The notes beneath the pieces were generated by a model. It was not told the origin of the DNA. It saw only the letters and a program-made list of their open reading frames with translations, and made no database searches. Shown piece after piece: positions 47,990 to 57,351 of a stretch of DNA of 64,000 nucleotides. Both the position numbers and the translations under genes were made by a program. Positions within the stretch are counted from its first letter, which is position 1, and the number at the start of each line of letters is the position of its first letter. Source of the DNA: a virus; the IMG/VR virus record IMGVR_UViG_3300023281_001121, positions 1 through 64,000 of that record; one strand, given 5' to 3'.

Positions 47990-50773
47990 CTAGTCCGCAA
48001 AGGTCGCGCCAGCACTGACGTAGCTCTTTGACGAAGCGTCATAAGTCGCGCCAATACTGTGAGCGCCAGTGGCTGCACGATCAGCACGAATGATGGTCAG
48101 CTGAAGCCCACCGTCGACCAGTTTGTCCGCACGCCGGATCGAGCCGACGCCGCTGGCAGCTGGTGGGAACGTGTCCAGGTCGTCCGTGACAGAGAACATC
48201 ACGTCGATCGCTGGCTGTGTCGTGTTGTTCAGAGAGATCGACGGGTTCGACGTCACTGCCTGGCCGACGCTGTTGGCGTCATCCTCTTCGGCACCAGTCC
48301 CTGCCAGGTTGATGATGGCGAACGCGAGGAACCGAATCGGTGCAGCGGCACTCAGCGTCAAGACGATGTCCTTGGTTCCTTCGTCAGCGTCTGGGATGTC
48401 GTACCGGTACAGGAACATCTCATGGAACTCAGATCCCTCCTGGACGAAGTTACCGCCAGCCGTGTCGACCATCGCGTTGCCGTCGTAGTTGAGCGACGTG
48501 ACGGTGAGGTTTGCAGTCGCGTCCCAGTACCCGCAGCCAACGACGAGCTTGCGTCGAGTGCCTCCCGGCAGCTTGACCTTCGCCGTGAGCGTCGTGCCTG
48601 ACACGTCGTTAGAGATCTGTCCGTGCTTGGAGATGTCGAAGCGCGTGGCGTCGATCAATCCGGCGTTGGTGTCTTCGTTCAGGGCGACGGTGGTGGACAA
48701 GCCAGTACCAATGATCAGCCCTGGGTTGGCTGCTGGGAAGTACCTTGTGTCTCCTGGGGAGGACTTGCGGACATTGATTACGACCGGCGTGTCTGAAGCA
48801 TAATTGTAGGTCGCATCTGCATAGACTCCCGATGCGTTCGTTCGTCCTTGCGAGATCAAGCTATTATCGCTGGCATCTCGGATGCTAACGATCACGTCTT
48901 CCAAGCCGGTTCCGCCGACATCCTCTACTGTCACGCTCAGCGTTACCGTACTCACAAAATTGACAGTAGTCCCAGCGTCAACCAGGTCCTGGTTCGCCTC
49001 CACGAACGAGGTGTCCGATGAAGTGTTATCCACCAGATTGATCGTTACCGTATCTGTTGGGCCGTAATCAACTCGAAAGTCATTCGTGTTGCCCGAGAAA
49101 ACGAATCCACGAATGTTGTACGTGGTGTTTCCAGACCCTTTAAGCAAGATTCCTTTCGAGCAGTTCTGAATCGTTACATCTCGCACGGTGTCGGCTGATG
49201 GGTCGGCAGACCCCAGGTCAAGGGCGGCATGCTTTGCCGGAACCACCGAGCTATCAATGGTCGTCTTTTTAAGGAACGCGCCGTTACGAACTCGGACGGA
49301 CCCCATGCCGGTAAGTGAGCAGCCAACCATATCGACGTTCGGGTCTTCAAGCCTGATGTCGCCAGCCATATCTACCGTCGTGCCGTCCGTGTTGGACTCC
49401 TGCGTCGGGTTCGTGCCGGAACTGGTGAAGGCGCTGATACGGAAGCGCACCCAGTAACGTGTGTCAGAGTCGATTGCAGTTGCAGCCCAGTCGTCGGGTA
49501 TCGCCCAGTTGACGGCTTGAGCGCCGGTCGTAGCGTAATTCGCTGTGCCATCAGTGACATCGGTCAGGCTCGACCATGTGGTGCCGTCGTAATACTCCCA
49601 CGTCCCGGTCCACGTCCCGCCCTTCGCCGTTACCAGGTTCAGGTTCAACGCATAGAAGCGTTCATCGTGACCGAAATAAGTCGCGTCGTTCAGTGCTTGC
49701 GTAGCAGGCATCAACACTTGATCGGTACGACCAGTCCCACCATTGGCGTTAGAAGTAACGTCCGTGAAGCCAGTACCGTTGTCTTCTACCTTGACGTTCC
49801 TCAGCTGGTCGGCGTAGACCGCGTCATTTCCAAGCATCGTCACGCCGTAGTAGTTGACCGCATCTACGTCGGCGTCTATCGCCTCAACACGAAACGGAGC
49901 AGCCCCGGCTGCGCGAAGAACGCCACCACCCGCACCTTCCTGATCTACACCGCTGCCGCTCGTCGTCCCAAGCTGAAAATGATTGATCGAGGCGTCAGCA
50001 TTGCCAACGTGCCGGAACTTGTACATTGAACCGGAGACCGGCAAGTCTTCAAAAATGACAACAGCGTTAGTGTCCTCGAAATAGCTGGCGGCAGTACCCG
50101 GTCCCTGAAACAGAGCGCCAGCGTTCAAGTAGAACACGCCACCCACATCTCGCAGGATGCCGTAACCAGCCGCCACGTCTGCCGCCGACCACTCAAGGAA
50201 CGTGCCGCGAGCGCCAGTCGTGCCTCCCTCGATGCTGACCTCGTTGCCCTCCCAGAGCATGTCGTGAACTGCCAGTGCCTTGCCGTTGGCGTCCACGAAA
50301 TCCACTCGGCAACCTGCGTCAACGACCGCAAGAATATCGGATGGGACCGTACCGATTACCTCGTCAAACGGTTTGCGGGGATCGACCACCAACATCAACC
50401 AACCGTTGTATACGGCTACTTGTTTGTCCGATCCATAAACAGTCCATGCGCCGAGATTTGTTTGGTCGCCAATCTGCAAGCGCGCACCGTAAGTCGCCAA
50501 GGCACTGATGCTCTGCGACAACTTGCACCACATTCTCAAATGAACATTCTCAAGACTGCGAGAGGTGAAACTAGCAAAAGAAATGCCGACCCCAGCATTG
50601 ACCTTGCCAGCCTCGATGCAGCCGGTGTTCTCCACCTGTGATGCCGTATTCAACGCGATCATCGACCACCCATTGACCGGAGTAGTCGTAGGCAACGTCC
50701 AACCACCCGTACCGTCTGCCCGATCTATGCGAGTGAAGTCTCCGTTAGTGATCGGGTCTACTGTTACTGCCAC
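47990..50773 (-). CDS. Large tail-fibre-like protein, 927 aa
   Basis: MAVTVDPITNGDFTRIDRAD starts a beta-sandwich domain with a carbohydrate-binding look. A right-handed beta-helix-like middle follows (DIRLEDPNVDMVGCSLTGMGSVRVRNGAFLKK and similar ladders), then an Ig-like segment (VTVEDVGGTGLEDVIVSIRDASDNSL) and a C-terminal beta domain. This architecture suits a receptor-binding or spike protein. No enzymatic residues could be identified. Confidence 0.6.
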   Translation of the reverse strand: MAVTVDPITNGDFTRIDRADGTGGWTLPTTTPVNGWSMIALNTASQVENTGCIEAGKVNAGVGISFASFTSRSLENVHLRMWCKLSQSISALATYGARLQIGDQTNLGAWTVYGSDKQVAVYNGWLMLVVDPRKPFDEVIGTVPSDILAVVDAGCRVDFVDANGKALAVHDMLWEGNEVSIEGGTTGARGTFLEWSAADVAAGYGILRDVGGVFYLNAGALFQGPGTAASYFEDTNAVVIFEDLPVSGSMYKFRHVGNADASINHFQLGTTSGSGVDQEGAGGGVLRAAGAAPFRVEAIDADVDAVNYYGVTMLGNDAVYADQLRNVKVEDNGTGFTDVTSNANGGTGRTDQVLMPATQALNDATYFGHDERFYALNLNLVTAKGGTWTGTWEYYDGTTWSSLTDVTDGTANYATTGAQAVNWAIPDDWAATAIDSDTRYWVRFRISAFTSSGTNPTQESNTDGTTVDMAGDIRLEDPNVDMVGCSLTGMGSVRVRNGAFLKKTTIDSSVVPAKHAALDLGSADPSADTVRDVTIQNCSKGILLKGSGNTTYNIRGFVFSGNTNDFRVDYGPTDTVTINLVDNTSSDTSFVEANQDLVDAGTTVNFVSTVTLSVTVEDVGGTGLEDVIVSIRDASDNSLISQGRTNASGVYADATYNYASDTPVVINVRKSSPGDTRYFPAANPGLIIGTGLSTTVALNEDTNAGLIDATRFDISKHGQISNDVSGTTLTAKVKLPGGTRRKLVVGCGYWDATANLTVTSLNYDGNAMVDTAGGNFVQEGSEFHEMFLYRYDIPDADEGTKDIVLTLSAAAPIRFLAFAIINLAGTGAEEDDANSVGQAVTSNPSISLNNTTQPAIDVMFSVTDDLDTFPPAASGVGSIRRADKLVDGGLQLTIIRADRAATGAHSIGATYDASSKSYVSAGATFAD

Positions 50774-51183
50774 GACCTACTCCAACGATCGCAGCACAAA
50801 GCGATCAGGCAGGGGATAGCGTGACCTTCCCCTTCCATCACCCGAACATGCGTGCCAGGGGTCTCTGAATCTCCGTAACCCGTATCGTCATGCCCTGCGA
50901 CGTAGACCACGTTGTCTGCTGGATGCTGATACTCGCTAACGTGCTTCGTCGCAGTCGGATCGAGGTACACCCACTCATGATCAGGGTGAGCTGCCTGAGC
51001 CTGCTCTAGCGACTCGAACACAGTCGGAGCGACGGCAGGGTAATCAGCACCAGCGGGGTGAATGCACGCAATCTCGCCGCCAAACATATACGCGAACTGA
51101 TCGAGAATAGACGCCACAGAAGCAGCCGACAGCACTCCTCCTCGGTCGTCGTCTTCGGTGTAGAAAAGGTAGATAACGGCCAT
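50764..51183 (-). CDS. Alpha/beta protein, possible SPOUT-type RNA methyltransferase, 139 aa
   Basis: ATG 51183 (MAVIYLFYTEDDDRGG). The middle reads HPADNVVYVAGHDDTGYGD, similar to the SPOUT knot 'vyvfGsE..Gl'. The end, HAIPCLIALCCDRW, sits where SPOUT enzymes have 'LN.s.A.a..ly'. The rest (EWVYLDPTATKHVSEYQ) is compatible. If correct it would methylate RNA, which is unexpected inside a tail operon. It overlaps the neighbouring fibre gene by 10 bases. Low certainty. Confidence 0.4.
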   Translation of the reverse strand: MAVIYLFYTEDDDRGGVLSAASVASILDQFAYMFGGEIACIHPAGADYPAVAPTVFESLEQAQAAHPDHEWVYLDPTATKHVSEYQHPADNVVYVAGHDDTGYGDSETPGTHVRVMEGEGHAIPCLIALCCDRWSRSWQ

Positions 51184-51189
51184 CAGCAA

Positions 51190-54100
51190 TCAGCCCCCTC
51201 GTGGGTTAGGCTCGAACACGGTCCAACGCGTCCCTTGAGCATCCGCTGTCCAGGCGGTGGGCTGTGATTGTGAACGCCAGCCGGTAGGGCATTGCTCTGC
51301 GTACCAGACTTGGGGTGGGTCTGCGTTCCATAGGGTTGGTAAACATGCCGCCTCCCACGCGGTGTCATCTGCTTCAGCAAGCCAGACGCCACCGATCTCT
51401 TCATCGGGGGCTTGCCATTCTGTCCCAGGTTCGTCTGATTGTGCATCAACCAGTAGCGTCTCGGCTACCCATAGGCTCTTACACTTCGCAGCAACCCAGA
51501 CCGTTGGGTCACAATCTGCCACCCAGAAGTTGCAATCTTCAAGGGCGTGGTCGACGAATAGCGCAAAAGTTGGGTCGAGCCACTCGTACGGAATGACGTA
51601 AACAGCATCCGGATCTCCACCCCATGAGATCGGGATCACCCGAGTCTCATCGAGAATACCGCGAGCTTCCCACGGTATGCCGTGGCTGAATTCTTTGAAG
51701 AAGATCTGCTGCCATGCGATCGGGATGAGGTTATCGAACGTCACGAAGGTCTCTTGCAGCCACTCGATCGGACTCGAATGATCGGACGCAAAGCCACCTC
51801 TGAACTCGTAGGGTATGACCGAGTCAGCAGCAGTGAATGGTGATGTCCAGTCGAACGGAATCGAGTCGCCAGCAGTCGCATCGAGGACCCATTCGACCGG
51901 CATGGAGTGCTGAGCATCGAAGCTGCCTTGCCACTCGATCGGCATGACGTTACCGGAGGCGACGACTCCACCCCATGAGATGGGCATCGGATGATCCGTG
52001 TCGAGGAACCCAGACCAGTCGATCGGTATCTGATGATCCAGCAGTAGCTCAGCGAACCACTCTATCGGCATGCCGTTATTTTTCAGCACGTCCTGGGTCC
52101 ACTCGACCGGGATCGCATTGTCCTTGTCGATGATGATCGTCAGCCGCCACTGATACGGGATGACATGATCCATCAGCAACTCAAGCTGCCACTCAACCGG
52201 AATAACATGATCGAGATTCAGCGCCTGCTGCCATTCGATAGGCGTCTCATGCAGGGACACAATGACGTTCTCAAGCAACCACTCGATCGGCATCTGATGA
52301 TCTAAGTCGAGTTCGGTAAGCCACTCGATCGGTGCTGGCTCGTCGACCTGTAGATCAGTCTTCCATTCGAACAGGATCGCTAAGTCCGCACCCGGATCTG
52401 CGAACGGTCCTTTCCATGAAGCAGGTATCTGTCGATCGAGAGCTAACTCAGTCGTCCATGTGATGGGAATAACCGAGTCGTGCGACGGGAACATCCGCAC
52501 GTTCCACTCGTACGGAATGATGTGATCTTGCCTGATGCCAGTGACCCACTCGACCGGAATGCTGTTGTCGAGATCGAGGACTCCGGACCAGTTGATCGGG
52601 ATCTGATAATCGACACCGAACGGTCCTTGCCATTCTATTGGTGGGAGGTGGTCAGAACTTATCCCTGCCAGCCATGAGACAGGAATCTGATGGTCGCCGG
52701 GGGTAGTTACGTTGATCCATTCGAATGGCACCTGGTGATCGAGCAGGAGATCGAGCTTCCACTCGACCGGGATGGAATTGTCAGGCTCAACGAACCCAGA
52801 CCAGTTTATGTTGAGAGCATTATCAGACGCGATGCCTTGCAACCATGAGACCAGGATGATCGAGTCGTGTGGCACGATCTCGTTGATCCACTCGAACGGG
52901 GCCTGGTGATCGAGCAGTAACTCTGTTATCCACTCGACTGGTATCACATGATCCGACTGAACCTGCGGCTGTCGCCAGTCAATCGGGGTCTGATGATCGA
53001 GGCCAAGACCCTGCAACCATGAAACGGGGATGACGTGATCGAGGCCAAGACCCTGCAGCCACTCGACAGGTATCTGCCGGTCCATCAACAGTTCGGTTGT
53101 CCACTCGTACGGAATGATGTGATCGATCAGTAACTCACCACTCCACTCGACAGGTATCTGATGATCGAGAGCTAGTTCGGTTGTCCACTCGATAGGAATT
53201 ATGTGATCCGAATCGACCGGCGTCTCAGCCGGGACGTTGTACAACACCTCAACCGCTAGGGACGAAACTCGCAGATTCGGGTTAGCTTCTGTCTGAAGCA
53301 CCTCGACAGTTTCAGAAGTGACCCGCACAGGAGCGGTCGAATCAGCGTGCAGCGCCTCTGTCGCCAGAGTAGAGACACGCGTGGTTGCTACCGCCGGTTT
53401 GTAGAGAACCTTGATCGCAGCATGGCTAAGGCGAACTGGAGCCGTGTCGTCCTGCGTCAGGACCTTAATTGCAGCATGACTAAGGCGAACGGGAGCCGTG
53501 TCGTCCTGCGTCAGGACCTTGATCGCTGAATGGGTAAGGCGAACTGGAAGCGCGGTGTCTGCTACGATCGGAGCCGCGTCTCCGTTCGTGCCGATCCCCA
53601 GATAGTCCAGGTGCATCGTACCGGTGTGAACAGTCCGACCAACGCCACCCCAACCGGCTGCAGTTATTCTGCTTCCGCTTGTGTCAGTAGTGTCGACGTC
53701 CCAACCGGACGGCTCCTCCTGGCCATCAGCCCAGAACTTCGCCTGGAGAGTGACAGTCGCTCCAGTGCCGTTGATCCTGAGCCTGATCCAGAGCCACTCA
53801 TTCGTTGGAACCCACGAACCGAAATCACCGAAGCGATCGAACCATGGTCCCTGTAAGTCGACATTCGACCCATCAGCTATGTTAGTGAATGACCCGGCGT
53901 CCCAACGACCAATGTTGAAAACACCTGTATCGCGAATCCCAGCGTAATAGGCAGTCCCACTACCACTGCCGCCAGAGGCTCTTCCATATAAGTGAAACTG
54001 ATTGTCGTCGTCGTTCGTTTGCCGGAACCGAGCAACCAATTCGATGTTGGCGCGGTTAGTATCGCCATCAATCGCATCAAGACTTTGGAGTTGTTGACCG

Positions 54101-54255
54101 CTATCGCCAGTGGTGAACCTAAGAGTCCGGTCGTCCTCCTCACCTACAGCGGGATTCTCAACAGAGATCGCGGTTTCAGTAGCCCACCTGTTGGTGAAGG
54201 TCGTGCTATTGGAGCCAGTAGTTTGGCCCGCCAGCGTCTCGGAATAGGTGGTCAT
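51190..54255 (-). CDS. Tail protein with about 38 IPxxW repeats, 1021 aa
   Basis: Residues 1-245 form a LamG/concanavalin-like domain (LQGPWFDRFGDFGSW...TVTLQAKFW). Next come about six 18-residue units of type 'APVRLSHAAIKVL', then about 38 copies of a 14-residue unit with consensus D-H-x-I-P-[VI]-[ED]-W-x-x-x-L-x-L (residues about 345-885). A C-terminal Trp/Cys-rich domain has repeated WxA and CxxxW pairs. The regular spacing of Trp suggests a stacked beta fibre. It stands next to the LamG paralogue array. I know of IPVEW-type repeats only vaguely; no function is established here. Confidence 0.65.
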   Translation of the reverse strand: MTTYSETLAGQTTGSNSTTFTNRWATETAISVENPAVGEEDDRTLRFTTGDSGQQLQSLDAIDGDTNRANIELVARFRQTNDDDNQFHLYGRASGGSGSGTAYYAGIRDTGVFNIGRWDAGSFTNIADGSNVDLQGPWFDRFGDFGSWVPTNEWLWIRLRINGTGATVTLQAKFWADGQEEPSGWDVDTTDTSGSRITAAGWGGVGRTVHTGTMHLDYLGIGTNGDAAPIVADTALPVRLTHSAIKVLTQDDTAPVRLSHAAIKVLTQDDTAPVRLSHAAIKVLYKPAVATTRVSTLATEALHADSTAPVRVTSETVEVLQTEANPNLRVSSLAVEVLYNVPAETPVDSDHIIPIEWTTELALDHQIPVEWSGELLIDHIIPYEWTTELLMDRQIPVEWLQGLGLDHVIPVSWLQGLGLDHQTPIDWRQPQVQSDHVIPVEWITELLLDHQAPFEWINEIVPHDSIILVSWLQGIASDNALNINWSGFVEPDNSIPVEWKLDLLLDHQVPFEWINVTTPGDHQIPVSWLAGISSDHLPPIEWQGPFGVDYQIPINWSGVLDLDNSIPVEWVTGIRQDHIIPYEWNVRMFPSHDSVIPITWTTELALDRQIPASWKGPFADPGADLAILFEWKTDLQVDEPAPIEWLTELDLDHQMPIEWLLENVIVSLHETPIEWQQALNLDHVIPVEWQLELLMDHVIPYQWRLTIIIDKDNAIPVEWTQDVLKNNGMPIEWFAELLLDHQIPIDWSGFLDTDHPMPISWGGVVASGNVMPIEWQGSFDAQHSMPVEWVLDATAGDSIPFDWTSPFTAADSVIPYEFRGGFASDHSSPIEWLQETFVTFDNLIPIAWQQIFFKEFSHGIPWEARGILDETRVIPISWGGDPDAVYVIPYEWLDPTFALFVDHALEDCNFWVADCDPTVWVAAKCKSLWVAETLLVDAQSDEPGTEWQAPDEEIGGVWLAEADDTAWEAACLPTLWNADPPQVWYAEQCPTGWRSQSQPTAWTADAQGTRWTVFEPNPRGG
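51585..53225 (-). repeat. About 38-unit, 14-residue IPxxW protein repeat
   Basis: Roughly 42 bases per unit, with insertions of 1-3 residues in some units. DNA copies are diverged but IPVEW and LLLDH recur throughout. Confidence 0.75.
53408..53550 (-). repeat. 54-bp direct repeat, two full copies and a partial third
   Basis: Near-identical units start at 53408, 53462 and 53516 and encode DDTAPVRLSHAAIKVLTQ twice, plus a diverged third copy. The strong DNA identity points to recent duplication. Confidence 0.75.
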
Positions 54256-54264
54256 CTAGAACAT

Positions 54265-55293
54265 CTAGGTAACTAATTTAATGCCAAACTGCGCGGCGTT
54301 AACAGATGTCTCTGTCCAGTTGATTCCACCGTTAGGATCATTCTCGTACATGGCTTCTTTGTAATGGTAGTCAACGCCGAGAGACAGATTTGCACTGTCT
54401 ACCTCCGTCACGTTGCTCCTGGCCACCGTAGCTATCTCTCTGAACCCCGCCTCTTCTTTGCGAGCCAACAGAGACACCTGAACACCGAACACGTCACCGA
54501 TACTTGCCCCGGCTAGAGCGGCAAACCCATAGAGATCTTTATTGGTGGCTGTGGCCGAGTGAACGTACGTGGTGTCGTCATCGGGTGGGGCCATTTCATC
54601 GACGCGATCGGCGTTGGTCGAGCCAGCACCAACCGCCGTGAAATTATTAGTGGCCCCATCTGCGTCTGGCAGCAGCGTCTCGACAAACACATCCCCTAAC
54701 CTGGCAGTGTTGTCTGAACCGCTATCGTCCAGAACATAAACGTCATCGACCAAAGCATCAGTGAAGCTATGCCCGAAGAACCGAATCGTATCGATGAACG
54801 CGTCGGTGCCGTTCAGAGTATCCGCTGATGTCCCGGTGATGACGTTCTGCCCGTCAACGTAGACATCGTAGGTGCCGGTCGAGTCATGGAGCGTGACGTC
54901 CACCTCGATGTAATACCAGGTAGACATGGCAAGCCCCAACCCGCTACTAATCCCAAGTTGCGTCGACCCTCGATCGATTGAGATCTCGCCGCTGGCATTC
55001 GTTCTTAGGGTTATCTTCTCCACGCCTACGCCGAACGTATTGAAGATGTCTACGAGTTGAGGACCGGCGTTAACCAGGCGGTATGCGAATCCCACCACGA
55101 ACGATGCAGTAGTTGGCGGAACGGCGTGAGAAGCAAAGCCATTAGTGAAGACCATCTGCATGGCTCTGCCCACGCCATCTCTTCCTGCCGTGGACTGCGT
55201 CACGTAAGCGTCATTGTCGAAGTTCCACCCGCCTCGCCTTTGCTCCGCATCATCGTCGTACTGTTCGAAACCTTCAATGAAAAGCAATGCCAT
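54265..55293 (-). CDS. LamG-like tail protein, tandem family member 4, 342 aa
   Basis: ATG 55293 (MALLFIEGFEQYDDD). A jelly-roll core (STWYYIEVDVTLHDSTGTYDVYVDGQNV) and the shared C-terminal module (VDEMAPPDDDTTYVHS..., INWTETSVNAAQFGI) place it in the same family as the next three genes. It is the most diverged of the tandem four. Probably a receptor-binding decoration. Confidence 0.7.
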   Translation of the reverse strand: MALLFIEGFEQYDDDAEQRRGGWNFDNDAYVTQSTAGRDGVGRAMQMVFTNGFASHAVPPTTASFVVGFAYRLVNAGPQLVDIFNTFGVGVEKITLRTNASGEISIDRGSTQLGISSGLGLAMSTWYYIEVDVTLHDSTGTYDVYVDGQNVITGTSADTLNGTDAFIDTIRFFGHSFTDALVDDVYVLDDSGSDNTARLGDVFVETLLPDADGATNNFTAVGAGSTNADRVDEMAPPDDDTTYVHSATATNKDLYGFAALAGASIGDVFGVQVSLLARKEEAGFREIATVARSNVTEVDSANLSLGVDYHYKEAMYENDPNGGINWTETSVNAAQFGIKLVT

Positions 55294-55297
55294 AGTT

Positions 55298-56320
55298 TTA
55301 CGCCTGTAGTTTGTAACCGAACTCGCCTGCGTCGACCTCACTGGCAGTCCAGACTGCAGCACCTGATGGGTGGTCAACGAATAGGCTCTGCCACCAACTA
55401 TAATCTCCGTACGCCGGATAGAAGTCTGCGCTTTCGCCTTCAGTCACTCCATCGTACGCGACAGCCCTCATCGTTCGCGGACCTGTCTCTGTCTTCCTGG
55501 AATGCACATTAACAGCAACCGCATGCACTGTGGTTGGACTGCCGGATAGATTGTCGTGCGCATGACGATCGGTACTGGGCGCGACAGTGTCTTCGTTATA
55601 GGTTGTGTCATCGTCAGGGTCTCCAACCTCGTCCACGTTCTGCCAGTTCGCCCCGGCTGACGGAGTGAACTCAGCGTCAGCGCCAACGCCAGACGGATAG
55701 AGAGTTTCGATACCACAATCGCCAATGAAGTCGTTCAGCCTGGAGCCAGTGGTGTCCAAGATGTAGAGGTCGTCGAACCCGCTGTCGAGCGTGTTGCTGC
55801 CAAGGAGTTGCAGTGCGTTCGTGCCAACCGGGCCTGAACCGTTAAGCGTGTCGAGTCCGGTCTCGTTTATCCACACTTCATTGTTGACACGGACCTCAAC
55901 CGTCCCAACCGTATTGCTAATCAATGCCTTAATCTCGATGTGATTCCAGACACCTAACGGAAGAGCTTTGTCGCTGAAGGCAATGTCTGTAGTGCCACCG
56001 CGACTGACGACGATCTTGTTCCCGATGCTGGACCCGAACCCGAGATGAATCCATTCATTCCCATAGAGTCGCACCCAGTCGCTCGTCTCGCCTCTATCAA
56101 GCTTCAGAGCGAATCCAATGATGATCGTTACGCTTAGGGGATAAGGATGAGCAAGATTCGTATTTCCCAGCAGAACAGTAGCCATGCCAACGCCGTTTCG
56201 CCCGGTTTGCGCGTTCGCACCTGTCGCCTCACCGCTGCCGCCTACAGCCCATTTGTAAGGGAACTTTTTGATCTGATCTGACGAGTAGTAGTCGAACCCG
56301 TCCATGAAAAGCAGCGCCAT
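55298..56320 (-). CDS. LamG-like tail protein, tandem family member 3, 340 aa
   Basis: ATG 56320 (MALLFMDGFDYYSSDQIKK), overlapping the upstream TGA. LamG-like core (HIEIKALISNTVGTVEVRVNNEVW) and C-terminal DDDTTYNEDTV...HPSGAAVWTASEVDAGEFGYKL. Closely related to the member at 57352-58371. Confidence 0.72.
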   Translation of the reverse strand: MALLFMDGFDYYSSDQIKKFPYKWAVGGSGEATGANAQTGRNGVGMATVLLGNTNLAHPYPLSVTIIIGFALKLDRGETSDWVRLYGNEWIHLGFGSSIGNKIVVSRGGTTDIAFSDKALPLGVWNHIEIKALISNTVGTVEVRVNNEVWINETGLDTLNGSGPVGTNALQLLGSNTLDSGFDDLYILDTTGSRLNDFIGDCGIETLYPSGVGADAEFTPSAGANWQNVDEVGDPDDDTTYNEDTVAPSTDRHAHDNLSGSPTTVHAVAVNVHSRKTETGPRTMRAVAYDGVTEGESADFYPAYGDYSWWQSLFVDHPSGAAVWTASEVDAGEFGYKLQA

Positions 56321-57342
56321 CAAACCACCTCGAATCCGAATTGCCCACTGTTTATTTCTGCCGCAGTCCAGACCGCAGCGCCTGATGGATGATCTTCGAA
56401 TATGGTTTGCGCCCACTGATACGTGTTGAGAGTAGGAGTGAAGACTGCGCCGACACCTTCGGTTGTCCCGTCATGAGCAACAGCCCTCACATCACCAACT
56501 CCATTCACCGTTCGCTTAGCATACGCGTTAACGGCTACTGCATGAACGGTGTCAGGGGTTCCCACTAGATTCCCGTGAGCGTGACGATCTTTGTCGGTAG
56601 AAGTAGATGACTCAACGTAAGTCGTATCGTCGTCTGGCACCAACTCATCGACAGCCTCCCAGTTAGTTCCTGCTAGAGGGGTCCAATCGGAACTCGCTCC
56701 GACGCCCGTAGGATAGATAGTCTCTATCCGCACATCCCCGATAAAGTCATTCAGCCTAGAGCCGCTGGTATTCAAAATGTAGACGTCATCGAGAATAGGA
56801 GCGATGTCATTCGACCCGAAGAAGATGATGCTGTCGCATTCAGCGTCTCCTGACAGGGACGTGTCCAGGCTAGTTATCTCTGGGATGCCAGCGACACTAG
56901 ATCCGTTAAGGCGCATCTCCAGCGTGCCTGCCGTGTTATGGAACGCTATCTTTATCTCGATGTAGTTCCAAGTGTCAGGCGAGATCAGCGTAGCGGAACG
57001 ACCGATTTCAACGGTGCCTCCAGTCTGAAACTGCAGCGCCCCACCGTTAGTCATAAAGACGCCGACTTGCGTGGTTGCGCCATCTCTGAATCGAAGGAAT
57101 TCAGTATTCGCTTGGCGGGAATACTTAAACGCAAACCCGATCACCACGGTCGAAGTAACCGTGAATGCCTTCTCTATGTTAGCGAGCGCGAGCATGTTGA
57201 TTGCCTGACCAACACCGTCGCGTCCCACGACAGCATTCAGCCCTGTCGAGACGAAGAACCCGCTAGGGGTGAACTTGTTCTCCAGGTCGTCTGTCTGATC
57301 GCTGGTGTAGTGATCGAACCCTTCCATTAAGATCAGCGACAC
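56320..57342 (-). CDS. LamG-like tail protein, tandem family member 2, 340 aa, GTG start
   Basis: GTG 57342 (MSLILMEGFDHYTSDQ) after AGGAGAGAACG. Same layout: DTWNYIEIKIAFHNTAGTLEMRLNG core and a DDDTTYVESSTSTDKDRHAHGN...EINSGQFGFEV end. It overlaps the next gene by one base. Confidence 0.7.
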   Translation of the reverse strand: MSLILMEGFDHYTSDQTDDLENKFTPSGFFVSTGLNAVVGRDGVGQAINMLALANIEKAFTVTSTVVIGFAFKYSRQANTEFLRFRDGATTQVGVFMTNGGALQFQTGGTVEIGRSATLISPDTWNYIEIKIAFHNTAGTLEMRLNGSSVAGIPEITSLDTSLSGDAECDSIIFFGSNDIAPILDDVYILNTSGSRLNDFIGDVRIETIYPTGVGASSDWTPLAGTNWEAVDELVPDDDTTYVESSTSTDKDRHAHGNLVGTPDTVHAVAVNAYAKRTVNGVGDVRAVAHDGTTEGVGAVFTPTLNTYQWAQTIFEDHPSGAAVWTAAEINSGQFGFEVV

Positions 57343-57351
57343 CGTTCTCTC

